Below, piece by piece: positions 8,374-16,473 of a DNA stretch of 64,000 nt. Made by a program: the position numbers and the translations under genes. The first letter of the stretch is position 1. Each line of letters begins with the position of its first letter. The notes under the pieces were generated by a model that worked only from the letters and a program-made list of their open reading frames with translations, searched no databases and was not told the DNA's origin. Location of the stretch: positions 1,750,147 to 1,814,146 of the forward strand of contig NZ_CP054011.1 of NCBI RefSeq assembly GCF_013267595.1, given 5' to 3'. Source of the DNA: Prevotella melaninogenica. Lineage in GTDB: Bacteria > Bacteroidota > Bacteroidia > Bacteroidales > Bacteroidaceae.

Positions 8374-9390
8374 ATGAAAACGAATATAAAAATCTTTTTC
8401 GGCTGCCTCTTGGCAGTATCCCTCGCAACCGTAGCCTATGGATGTAAGGGGAAAGCAAGCAACACTGATAATGGTGCTGACACTGTGGCTACAGCAAAAC
8501 CAGTCGGTCCTACGTTTAATGCCGACTCTGCATACGCCTTTACAGCAGCACAGTGTGACTTCGGACCACGTGTGATGAACTCTGCAGCACATGATAAGTG
8601 TGGCAAGTGGATAGTAGAGAAATTCAAGGAGTATGGCTGTGATGTACAGGAGCAGAAAGCCGATCTAAAAGCCTATGACGGTACGGTCTTGAAGTCAACT
8701 AATATCATTGCACGTTTTAATCCAGAAGCAAAGAAGCGTATCTTAATCTGTGCGCACTGGGATAGTCGTCCTTGGGCAGACAATGATCCAGACTCTACTA
8801 ACCACAAGAAGCCTGTTATGGCTGCGAATGATGGTGCCAGTGGAGTGGCTGTAATGCTTGAGTTAGCACGTCAGTTGCAGGCTGATAAGAAGTTAAAAGT
8901 AGGTGTTGACTTCGTATGCTTTGATGCTGAAGACTGGGGAATACCACGTTGGGAGACTCGATATCAAGACGATGGCGACTCTTGGGCATTAGGTGCACAA
9001 TACTACGCAAAGAACTTCCCAACGGCTGTTAAGCCTGAGTTCGGTATTCTTCTCGATATGGTAGGAGGCGAAGGTGCTCAGTTCTATCGTGAGGGAATGT
9101 CTATTCAGTTTGCTTCTGATGTCGTAAACCGTGTGTGGGAGGCTGCAAAGGGAGCAGGTTTCGGCTCTTACTTCCCTGATGCTGTTGGTGGCATGGTTAC
9201 CGACGATCATGTTCCAGTGAACCAGTTTGCAGGTATTCCTACTATTGATATCATTCCTTACTATCCTGATTGTCAGCAAAGCTCTTTCGGCCCAACATGG
9301 CATACAGTCAATGACACTATGGAACATATCGATAAGAATACGTTGTTAGCAGTTGGTCAGACCGTCATACAGGTATTGTATACGCTGTAA
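8374..9390 (+). CDS. M28-fold lipoprotein, probable glutaminyl-peptide cyclotransferase
   Basis: A 338-residue zinc hydrolase-fold protein. Residues 1-24 form a lipoprotein signal with lipobox VAYGC. The metal and active-site motifs are HWDSRPWADNDPD, AANDGASGVAVMLELAR, CFDAEDWG and, near the end, DDHVPVNQFAGIPTIDIIPY and WHTVNDTMEHID. This arrangement matches the animal-type (type II) glutaminyl cyclases of oral Bacteroidota such as Porphyromonas gingivalis and Prevotella intermedia, which convert N-terminal Gln of exported proteins to pyroglutamate. Aminopeptidase activity cannot be excluded from sequence alone. It follows the dipeptidase fusion by 65 bp and ends in a terminator. Confidence 0.85.
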   Translation: MKTNIKIFFGCLLAVSLATVAYGCKGKASNTDNGADTVATAKPVGPTFNADSAYAFTAAQCDFGPRVMNSAAHDKCGKWIVEKFKEYGCDVQEQKADLKAYDGTVLKSTNIIARFNPEAKKRILICAHWDSRPWADNDPDSTNHKKPVMAANDGASGVAVMLELARQLQADKKLKVGVDFVCFDAEDWGIPRWETRYQDDGDSWALGAQYYAKNFPTAVKPEFGILLDMVGGEGAQFYREGMSIQFASDVVNRVWEAAKGAGFGSYFPDAVGGMVTDDHVPVNQFAGIPTIDIIPYYPDCQQSSFGPTWHTVNDTMEHIDKNTLLAVGQTVIQVLYTL

Positions 9391-9405
9391 AATATAAAGT
9401 CTCAT

Positions 9406-9446
9406 ATAAAGAGGATGTGTTTAAAACAGATACATCCTCTTTTTTG
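9406..9446 (+). terminator. Terminator after the M28/QC gene
   Basis: The stem AAAGAGGATGTGT with TACATCCTCTTTT encloses a ten-base loop and ends in a T run. Confidence 0.8.
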
Positions 9447-9519
9447 TTTTTGTCCCTTTTTGACGCTCTGACCATGATATAAAAAAAATAGTAGGCATAC
9501 TATTCCGCACAAAGTGTTT

Positions 9520-9800
9520 TTATTTTATAACTTCAAAAGTATGGATAAGGTCTTGAAAAATAATTACATAATTTCAAATAAAACATCTATAAATAACGGT
9601 AAAAATACAAAAGAGAAGCGGATTTGTAACCAACAGGAAATCAGTTTGTTATAAAGGAGTAATTAAAAAGATGCTTAATTGGACTTCAAAAGGGCGTTAG
9701 TAACGTTGCTAAAGGGCACCTTTTGCAAGCCAATTGGGCGTCTTTAAGAAGCCAAAAGAGCATGTATTGGAAGTGAAGTGTATGAAAATAGTTTACAAAA
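9520..9800 (-). repeat. 577-bp repeat family, decayed copy A
   Basis: Read on the minus strand this matches the core of the elements at 18933-19509 and 56147-56921: TGTAAACTATTTTCA, AATACATGCTCTTTTGGCTT, ACTAACGCCCTTTTGAAGTC and the trailing TTATTTATAGATGTTTTAT. The core hairpin arms are at 9716-9724 and 9666-9674. Neither terminal inverted repeat can be recognised, so this copy is truncated or eroded. Confidence 0.8.
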
Positions 9801-9818
9801 AGCGATCGTGAAAAGATG

Positions 9819-9858
9819 AATCCGATTATGGGCAGAAACTCTTGCAACCATAATCGGA
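9819..9858 (-). terminator. Probable terminator of the gene at 9898-10332
   Basis: A 12-bp inverted repeat, TCCGATTATGG with CCATAATCGGA, has a 16-base loop. On the minus strand it lies about 40 bp after the stop codon and is followed by TTCATCTTTT. Confidence 0.5.
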
Positions 9859-9897
9859 ATTTATTTGGATTGATATTGTGAATCCTATTTCAGACGT

Positions 9898-10332
9898 TTA
9901 GATACGCTTTAACGACTGTTTAACGCCAGAGATAAGTAAGCCCATTTCCGCAGCATTCAGTCCTCTAATTAAGACGTTAGGCTCTCTATACTCCACAGCG
10001 TAGTTGGATAAAGCGGGTACACAATGAAAGAAAGGTAAGTCAACCACCTCACCTTTCTTTGTCGTACTTACAAATGTAAGACGAATGTCAGAGAAGTTTT
10101 CTTCTTTGTTTTTATATAACTCATTGGGATACATTGGTAGAATGGTATTAACTCCCTCTGTTATAACAAAATTCAAAAGCTTTTCTTTTCCCTCTTTTTC
10201 ATAACATTGTGGCTCTGCCACATAAGCCTTCGACCATAGGTCAGCCTCCCCTGTCCCTTCTTCATCTAAGAGACATTGTTCATTTTGCTGCGCCTTACGC
10301 TTATTCTTGTTAAAGAAATCGAATATACCCAT
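9898..10332 (-). CDS. Hypothetical protein
   Basis: A 144-residue soluble protein with no signal peptide or membrane segment. It starts with a short basic stretch (GIFDFFNKNKRKAQQ), then an acidic stretch (LLDEEGTGEADLW), and has a mixed alpha/beta-looking body ending in EPNVLIRGLNAAEMGLLISG. I do not recognise the family. The overall plan (Lys-rich N terminus, then a region of about 100 residues) loosely recalls SseB-type proteins, but no motif supports that. It stands alone between the copy A repeat and a long intergenic region. Confidence 0.7.
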   Translation of the reverse strand: MGIFDFFNKNKRKAQQNEQCLLDEEGTGEADLWSKAYVAEPQCYEKEGKEKLLNFVITEGVNTILPMYPNELYKNKEENFSDIRLTFVSTTKKGEVVDLPFFHCVPALSNYAVEYREPNVLIRGLNAAEMGLLISGVKQSLKRI

Positions 10333-10758
10333 ATAGTCTTGCTGTTACTATCTTTATTCGCAAAGTGACTAATTATGTAATAAAAGTAATCGGAAATAGA
10401 TAAAATTCTATCCCAAAAAGACGTTTGCAAAGATAAAAACTTCGTACAACATAAACACAATTACGTATGTTAAAAAGATTAAACTGTATATACAAATCGG
10501 TTTAATCATCGATAAAACATCTAAAAACGGGGCTTAATAAATGTTGTTTTGGTAGTGCTTTCGATAATATCCTACAGCTTATTATCGACAAAACAGATAG
10601 AAACACGGAGGCTAACAACATCTTTTTAGTTTATTATGCTGTAGGTTCACACAGAAATGTTTATCTTTGCATTGGGAAAGAATGGTGCCATTGTGGGGCT
10701 GTCTGTCCCCACTTCTGATTCATAACAGACATATTAAAACAGTTATAAAAAGCGATAA
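10333..10758. other. Intergenic region with inverted and direct repeats and the spmAB promoter
   Basis: TCGATAAT (10561-10568) and ATTATCGA (10581-10588) form a perfect inverted repeat, and a related ATCGATAAAAC lies at 10509. A roughly 26-bp imperfect direct repeat (CGATAAAACATCTA and CGACAAAACAGATA) spans 10509-10615. These could be operator sites for the downstream gene. No gene was found here. Confidence 0.4.
10662..10669 (+). promoter_or_regulatory. -7 box of the spmAB-like gene
   Basis: TATCTTTG matches TAnnTTTG and lies 90 bp before the ATG at 10759, implying a leader of about 80 nt. Confidence 0.65.
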
Positions 10759-11985
10759 ATGGCACTGAACTATATTTGGATAGGATTCTTCGTAATAGCA
10801 TTTGTCTTCGGAATTATCTCTCTGTTGATGGGCGATACAACGATATTCGAGAAGATGATGAACTCTACCTTTGATTCATCTAAGAATGCTTTTGAAACAT
10901 CAATAGGCTTAACAGGAGTCTTGACACTGTGGTTAGGAATCATGAAGATTGGTGAGAAAGCTGGTGTTGTCAATGTTCTTGCACGTATGCTCAGCCCTTT
11001 CTTCTCAAAACTCTTCCCTGATATTCCTAAGAATCACCCTGTTATGGGTTCTATCTTTATGAATATAGCATCGAACATGTTAGGACTTGATAATGCAGCT
11101 ACGCCTACAGGACTGAAGGCGATGGCGCAGATGCAAGAGCTGAACACAAAGAAAGACACGGCAACTAACCCGATGATAATGTTCTTAGTATTGAATACTT
11201 CGGGTCTGACGCTCATCCCTACGACCATTCTTGGCTATCGAAGCATGAACGGTGCAGCACAACCTATGGATGTGTTTATCCCAATTCTGTTGGCAACAAC
11301 GGTAGCAACGATAGCTGGTATTTTCATTACGGCAGCTTGGCAACGTATCAATATTTTCCACCCGACATTGTTTTTGGGGCTTGTTGGTATTATAGGCTTT
11401 GTTGGATTGTTAATTTGGGGATTCGGACAGATGGATAAGCAGATGACGAATACGGTGTCATCTGTTGCCTCTAACTTGATTGTCATGTCGATAATCATCC
11501 TTTTCATCGTTGTGGCGTTGTTACGGAAAGTGAACGTTTATGACGCTTTCATCGAAGGAGCGAAGGATGGATTCCAAACCGCAGTACGTATCATTCCTTA
11601 TTTAGTAGCTATCCTTGTGGCTGTAGGAGTGTTCCGTGCTTCGGGTGCAATGGACCTTTTGATACAGGGAATTAAGTGGTGTGTGGAGCAGTGCGGACTT
11701 GACACAAGATTCGTAGATGCACTCCCAACTGCTTTTATGAAGCCGCTTTCTGGTAGTGGTGCACGTGGTCTTATGTTGGAATCAATGAAAACTTTTGGTG
11801 TTGACTCATTCGTTGGCAGATTGAGTTGTATCTTCCAAGGTTCAACAGATACGACTTTCTATATCTTAGCGGTTTACTTCGGAAGCATCGGTATAAGGTA
11901 TACACGTCATGCATTAGCTTGTGGATTATTGGCTGATTTAGTTGGTGTAATTGCCGCAATCGCAATCTGCTATATATTCTTTTAG
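10759..11985 (+). CDS. SpmA-SpmB fusion, nucleoside-recognition (Gate) domain membrane protein
   Basis: A 408-residue polytopic membrane protein. Residues 1-~200 match the SpmA type (WLGIMKIGEKAG, FPDIPKNHPVMGSIFMNIAS, NMLGLDNAATPTGLKAM, NTSGLTLIPTTI). Residues ~255-408 match SpmB (DGFQTAVRIIPYLVAILVA, KPLSGSGARGLMLE, FQGSTDTTFYILAVYFG). In Bacillus the two halves are separate spore-maturation proteins. In this lineage the fused form must have another role, likely transport of an unidentified small molecule (inference). An isolated cistron: a 9-bp array and 90 bp separate it from the flippase gene. Confidence 0.9.
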   Translation: MALNYIWIGFFVIAFVFGIISLLMGDTTIFEKMMNSTFDSSKNAFETSIGLTGVLTLWLGIMKIGEKAGVVNVLARMLSPFFSKLFPDIPKNHPVMGSIFMNIASNMLGLDNAATPTGLKAMAQMQELNTKKDTATNPMIMFLVLNTSGLTLIPTTILGYRSMNGAAQPMDVFIPILLATTVATIAGIFITAAWQRINIFHPTLFLGLVGIIGFVGLLIWGFGQMDKQMTNTVSSVASNLIVMSIIILFIVVALLRKVNVYDAFIEGAKDGFQTAVRIIPYLVAILVAVGVFRASGAMDLLIQGIKWCVEQCGLDTRFVDALPTAFMKPLSGSGARGLMLESMKTFGVDSFVGRLSCIFQGSTDTTFYILAVYFGSIGIRYTRHALACGLLADLVGVIAAIAICYIFF

Positions 11986-11997
11986 GAGATCATTGAA

Positions 11998-12062
11998 TCT
12001 ATTAAGCTATTGGGCTATTAGCCCTATAAGCCTTATTAGCCTAATAAGGCAAATAAGCTAAA
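11998..12062. repeat. 9-bp-period tandem array, copy 2
   Basis: Units read ggctattag, ccctataag, ccttattag, cctaataag, gcaaataag in strict 9-bp phase. The array fills nearly the whole gap between the SpmAB-like stop and the flippase start and ends 13 bp before that ATG. Confidence 0.75.
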
Positions 12063-12075
12063 CTACAATACAACA

Positions 12076-13527
12076 ATGGCAAATTTAAAATCACTTGCAA
12101 AAGACACTGCTATCTACGGAATGAGCAGTATCATCGGAAGGTTCTTAAACTACCTTCTTGTACCCCTCTATACAGCGAAAATTAGTGCGGCGAGCGGTGG
12201 CTATGGTGTTATCACAAACATCTATGCTTATACTGCGTTGCTGTTGGTCGTTTTGACTTATGGAATGGAGACGACTTTCTTCCGTTATGCCAATAAGACT
12301 GACCAAGATCCGAAGAAGGTTTACTCTACTACTTTGTCTTTGGTAGGGCTTTCTTCACTGCTATTTATAGCAATGGTCTTCGTCTTCCTGCAGCCTATCT
12401 GTGACTTTATGGGTTACTCGGAACATCCCTCATATGTGTGGGTTATGGCTGTCACGGTAGCGATTGATGCCTTTCAGGCTATCCCTTTTGCCTATCTCAG
12501 ATACAAGAAACGCCCAATTAAGTTTGCTACTTTCAAACTGTTATTCATTGCTTTGAACATCATTTTGAATCTTGTTTACTATCTTATCCTTGACGGACAT
12601 GAGGTGGGTTATGCCTTCTATATCAACCTTGTATGTACAACGACTATCACCTTCTGCTTCTGGAAAGAGCTAAAAGATGGCTTCTTTGCAGGCGGTAAGC
12701 TGCTTGATATGCCTTTGGCAAAGAAGATGTTGTCCTATACTTGGCCAATTCTTTTCCTTGGTATAGCTGGTATTCTTAATCAGACGGCAGGTTATATCAT
12801 CTTCCCATACGTCTACAAGGACAATGATGCGCATACACAATTGGGTATCTTCGGTGCTGCAAGTAAGATAGCAATGATTATGTCGATGATTACGCAGGCT
12901 TTCCGCTATGCCTATGAGCCATTCGTCTTTGGTAAGGCACGCGACAAAGACAATAAGGAAACCTATGCGAGGGCTATGAAGTTCTTTATTATCTTTACGC
13001 TTCTTGCCTTCTTGGTGGTAATGGGGTATATGGATATTCTGCGCCATATCATCGGTCGTGACTACTGGGTAGGATTGAAGGTTGTGCCTATCGTGATGGC
13101 AGGAGGTATCATGACAGGTGTTTACTTCAACCTTAGTTTCTGGTATAAACTCATTGATAAGACGATTTGGGGTGCCTATTTCTCAGGTATCGGATGTGCT
13201 GTAATCATCGGAATCAACGTGATTTTCGTACCAAAATATGGTTATATCGCTTGTGCTTGGGCAGGTTTCATGGGTAATGCAACGGCAATGGTGCTCTCTT
13301 ATCTTGTCGGTCAGCGTAAGTATCCGATAAACTATCCATTGAAGAGTATCTTTGTTTATCTTCTGATAGCGGGTCTCTTCTTTGCCGTTATCACCTATAC
13401 TAACGCCAATCTTCCTGTTCCTGCAGCCTTGGGAATCAATACATTGGTTATCATTCTCTTTATAGCTCACGTGCTTTATCACGACTTTCCACTGCAAAAA
13501 TTACGCAGTCGGTTTGCAAAGAAATAA
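12076..13527 (+). CDS. Polysaccharide/lipid flippase of the MOP superfamily (Wzx/MurJ-like)
   Basis: A 483-residue membrane protein with about 12-14 hydrophobic segments across its length. It starts LAKDTAIYGMSSIIGRFLNYLLVPLY-like, typical of oligosaccharide flippases (PST family). Conserved features include the cytoplasmic loop before YLRYKKRP and the second-half opening AKKMLSYTWPILFLGIAG. It would move lipid-linked oligosaccharides across the inner membrane. No glycosyltransferase or O-antigen genes adjoin it, so the substrate cannot be told. It lies 29 bp before dpp7 in the same direction, probably on one transcript. Confidence 0.88.
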   Translation: MANLKSLAKDTAIYGMSSIIGRFLNYLLVPLYTAKISAASGGYGVITNIYAYTALLLVVLTYGMETTFFRYANKTDQDPKKVYSTTLSLVGLSSLLFIAMVFVFLQPICDFMGYSEHPSYVWVMAVTVAIDAFQAIPFAYLRYKKRPIKFATFKLLFIALNIILNLVYYLILDGHEVGYAFYINLVCTTTITFCFWKELKDGFFAGGKLLDMPLAKKMLSYTWPILFLGIAGILNQTAGYIIFPYVYKDNDAHTQLGIFGAASKIAMIMSMITQAFRYAYEPFVFGKARDKDNKETYARAMKFFIIFTLLAFLVVMGYMDILRHIIGRDYWVGLKVVPIVMAGGIMTGVYFNLSFWYKLIDKTIWGAYFSGIGCAVIIGINVIFVPKYGYIACAWAGFMGNATAMVLSYLVGQRKYPINYPLKSIFVYLLIAGLFFAVITYTNANLPVPAALGINTLVIILFIAHVLYHDFPLQKLRSRFAKK

Positions 13528-13556
13528 ACAAGTATCATTTAATCAATAATATCATT

Positions 13557-15680
13557 ATGAAGAAATCGACTTTACTTATTGCCGGACTTCTCGCATTGGG
13601 TAGTACATCCATGCACGCCGACGAGGGTATGTGGACGCTCTATAACTTGCCAGATGCCGTCTACGAACAAATGGTAGCTGAGGGATTCCAGTTGCCACGC
13701 AACATGCTTTATGGCGCACCTAACGCTATTAGCAATTCTGTTATCAACTTCTCTGGCTTCTGCTCAGGTGTTGTTGTATCACCAAATGGTCTTGTCTTCA
13801 CTAATCATCACTGTGGATTCAGCGCAATTAATGCCCTTTCCACCGTTGAACATGATTATATGAAGGATGGTTTCTATGCAAAAAGCTATGCAGAGGAACT
13901 CCCAAGCAAGGACTTGTTTGTGTCTTTTATGAAGAAGCAGGAGGATATTACTCCTCGTGTTAATAAGCTTATTGCAGGTAAGAATGCTGAACAGACAGAG
14001 GCGATTATCGATTCTCTTACAAATCATTTGACCGATTCTATCAAGACCATTGATAAGACTTTGCATATCAGTGTTGATGCTTTCTACGAGGGAAATAAGT
14101 ATTATGCCACTACATATCAGGACTTCCAAGACGTACGTTTGGTGTTCACAGTACCAAAGAGTATGGGTAAGTTCGGTGGTGAAACAGATAACTGGATGTG
14201 GCCACGACAGACAAGTGACTTCTCTGTGTTCCGTATTTATGCCGATCCTAAGACCAACGGACCAGCTGCCTACTCAAAGGATAATGTGCCTTATAAGCCA
14301 GCTAACTGGGCTCCTGTAAGTCTTCAGGGCTACAAGGATAAGGATTTTGCAATGACAATTGGCTATCCTGGCTCTACTAATCGTTACTTGTCTTCGTTCG
14401 GTATACAGCAGCGTCGAGACATTGAAAACACTGTTCGTGTACAAGTTCGTGATATCAAGCTCGCTATTATGAAGAAGTACATGGATAAGAACGAGAAGAC
14501 TCGTCTCCAATATGAGAACAAGTACGTTACATCAGCTAACTACTGGAAGAACTCTATTGGTATGAATAAATGTATTGATTCCATCGGTTTGATTCGTCAG
14601 AAGGCTGAATATGAGGCTAAGATACAGAGATGGTTGGATGAAAAGGCCGTGAAGGACCCTGCTGTAAATGTTGATCTCAAGAAGTTAAGCAACCTTTATA
14701 AGGAGAGTGCTGAGCCTGCTTTGGTTCAAGCTTACTGGAACGAGTCATTCTGGAAGGTGTCTGAATTGATTCAGAGAGCCTTGGATATCACCCGTGGTGC
14801 TATCGAACCACAGGGGCCTAAGGATGATGAATCAGCACAGTATATACAGTTTAAGGACAATAGTAGCGACTGGAACTTAGCCCTTGATAAGGAAATGACA
14901 GCTGCTATGTTGAAGAATTATGCTGAACACGTACCTGCTGCGTATCGTCCAGAAGTATTTAATGTTATCAAAACAAAGTTTGGTAACAATTATAAGAAGT
15001 ACACTGACTGGCTCTATGCAAATAGTAAACTACTTGTTAAGGACCATAAGTTCTATAATGATGAGAAGACACTCAACGACCCAGGTATACAGCTTGGAGT
15101 AGAACTCGTGATGCTCTATCAGCAAGTTATGACCAACTATGTTAGCAAGATAGAAGCTATCGAGCAGGAAGAGAAGAAGCTTTGCGAGGCAAAGGTACAG
15201 ATGGAGATGGATATGCCACATTACAGTGACGCTAACTTCACGATGCGTATGTCTTATGGTCAGGTCGGTGGTTATATGATTGGTGGCTTTGACAGCAACT
15301 ACTACACAACTGCTGAGAGTCTTGTTGAGAAGATGAAGTTAGGTAAGAAACTTGAGGATTACAAGGTTGAGCCTATCATGATGGAGCTTATGAGTGCTAA
15401 GGACTTCGGTCGTTATGCTGATAAGACAACAGGTAAGATGCAGCTTTGCTTCCTTACTAACAATGATATCACTGGTGGTAACTCAGGTTCTCCAATGTTT
15501 GATGGTAAGGGTCGCCTTATTGGTCTTGCTTTCGATGGTAACTGGGATAGCCTTTCAAGTGATATCAACTTCGATCGCAAGCTCGCACGTTGTATTGGTG
15601 TTGACATCCGTTTCGTCCTCTACTTGATGGATAAGTGGGGTCACGCTGACCGTCTCTTGAAGGAAATTAACCCACAGTAA
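13557..15680 (+). CDS. dpp7: Dipeptidyl-peptidase 7 (S46 family)
   Basis: A 707-residue serine exopeptidase that releases dipeptides from oligopeptide N termini in the periplasm. Residues 1-21 form a signal peptide (cleaved near HADEG). The catalytic triad is visible: His85 in TNHHCGF, Asp221 in RQTSDFSVFRIYAD and Ser643 in GGNSGSPMFDG. Eighteen residues after the Ser, in LAFDGNW, the specificity position is Gly661. DPP7 has Gly here and prefers hydrophobic P1 residues, whereas DPP11 has Arg and prefers Asp/Glu. Length matches DPP7 of P. gingivalis (about 712). A strong terminator follows. Confidence 0.95.
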   Translation: MKKSTLLIAGLLALGSTSMHADEGMWTLYNLPDAVYEQMVAEGFQLPRNMLYGAPNAISNSVINFSGFCSGVVVSPNGLVFTNHHCGFSAINALSTVEHDYMKDGFYAKSYAEELPSKDLFVSFMKKQEDITPRVNKLIAGKNAEQTEAIIDSLTNHLTDSIKTIDKTLHISVDAFYEGNKYYATTYQDFQDVRLVFTVPKSMGKFGGETDNWMWPRQTSDFSVFRIYADPKTNGPAAYSKDNVPYKPANWAPVSLQGYKDKDFAMTIGYPGSTNRYLSSFGIQQRRDIENTVRVQVRDIKLAIMKKYMDKNEKTRLQYENKYVTSANYWKNSIGMNKCIDSIGLIRQKAEYEAKIQRWLDEKAVKDPAVNVDLKKLSNLYKESAEPALVQAYWNESFWKVSELIQRALDITRGAIEPQGPKDDESAQYIQFKDNSSDWNLALDKEMTAAMLKNYAEHVPAAYRPEVFNVIKTKFGNNYKKYTDWLYANSKLLVKDHKFYNDEKTLNDPGIQLGVELVMLYQQVMTNYVSKIEAIEQEEKKLCEAKVQMEMDMPHYSDANFTMRMSYGQVGGYMIGGFDSNYYTTAESLVEKMKLGKKLEDYKVEPIMMELMSAKDFGRYADKTTGKMQLCFLTNNDITGGNSGSPMFDGKGRLIGLAFDGNWDSLSSDINFDRKLARCIGVDIRFVLYLMDKWGHADRLLKEINPQ

Positions 15681-15699
15681 GGGTTACTCCTAATATATT

Positions 15700-15737
15700 A
15701 AAATAGGTATGTTCAAGAATGAACATACCTATTTTTC
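15700..15737 (+). terminator. Terminator after dpp7
   Basis: The stem AAATAGGTATGTTCA with TGAACATACCTATTT has an AGAA loop and a trailing T run. Confidence 0.85.
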
Positions 15738-15810
15738 TTTTGAAAAGTAGTATCTTTATGGGTATATTATCAGCTTATTGACTTTTACTGTAAGCATCCT
15801 ATATTTTTAT

Positions 15811-16170
15811 TTAGATAATAACGAAAAGGGTAATCATTAATATTATTACCAAGAATACATAAGAAAACAGCCCTAACTGATATTCTTTCTTTGTCAGTAA
15901 TGCCTCTTGTTCTTTCATCTTTCGTTCGGGAAACATACGAAACATTAAGAGGTATAAGGGAACGACAATAACTGCACCTATTAGGTAATCCCCTCCTTTT
16001 GAGCCTGTATGCCAAAATTTTAATACACTCTGCATATTTAATAAAGCAATTATTATAAAGAAACAAAGTGTAAACAGTGCGAGAAGGTTTGTCAAGGTAG
16101 CAAAATAAGGAATGCTTCTGTTAGACCCTCTCATATTAAAACGGTATAAACTGGCTATGATTTTGTACAT
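15811..16170 (-). CDS. Small hypothetical membrane protein
   Basis: A 119-residue protein with three predicted membrane spans, at about 22-45 (TLTNLLALFTLCFFIIIAL), 61-78 (LIGAVIVVPLYLLMF) and 98-119 (LFSYVFLVIILMITLFVII). A basic stretch (FPERKMKEQEALLTKKEYQ) lies between the last two. No motif identifies a family. Similar three-span proteins of unknown function are common in Prevotella. It is isolated, facing the dpp7 terminator. Confidence 0.65.
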   Translation of the reverse strand: MYKIIASLYRFNMRGSNRSIPYFATLTNLLALFTLCFFIIIALLNMQSVLKFWHTGSKGGDYLIGAVIVVPLYLLMFRMFPERKMKEQEALLTKKEYQLGLFSYVFLVIILMITLFVII

Positions 16171-16275
16171 AGTTATTGCTGGTAAACTGAGAAACTGCTT
16201 TCGTATGAGTGATACCTCACGATATACGATACCGGTAATAGCCTTCTCTCTTCCCCCTTTTAGTTATCGTGTTGA

Positions 16276-16363
16276 GGCTCCGCACTACTCGTGCTGATGC
16301 TCCGCACGAATGGTGCTAATGCTCCGCACGAATGGTGCTGAGGGTTAACACCACTCATGAAGA
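16276..16363. repeat. 22-bp palindrome-centred tandem array, copy 1
   Basis: Four 22-bp units start at 16276, 16298, 16320 and 16342. The best unit is TGCTCCGCACGAATGGTGCT followed by AA or GA; the fourth is degenerate. The core GCAC-N5-GTGC is a near-palindrome. Related arrays are at 22988-23075 and 44092-44155. The rest of the 16171-16473 gap holds only the inverted repeat at 16441. Confidence 0.8.
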
Positions 16364-16440
16364 TAGCAATGCGCTATACAATATATGATTGATGTATAGC
16401 CAATTTATCGAAAACCTCTCCAATGTTATACGCTAAGTCT

Positions 16441-16459
16441 CCCTCCCCTTTGGGGAGGG
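16441..16459 (-). terminator. G/C-rich inverted repeat after deaD stop, possible terminator
   Basis: CCCTCCCCTTTGGGGAGGG is a perfect hairpin 14 bp after the deaD stop on the minus strand. It lacks a T run, so intrinsic termination is uncertain. A similar sequence (CCCCTCCTTTGGAGGGG) follows porV. Confidence 0.45.
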
Positions 16460-16473
16460 TCGGGGTGGGGTAT

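Noticed and set aside
10509..10615. Remnant of the 577-bp element (AAAACATCTAAAAACGG resembles part of its right half)
   Set aside because: Only about 15 bp are similar and neighbouring core sequence is missing; more likely local direct repeats.
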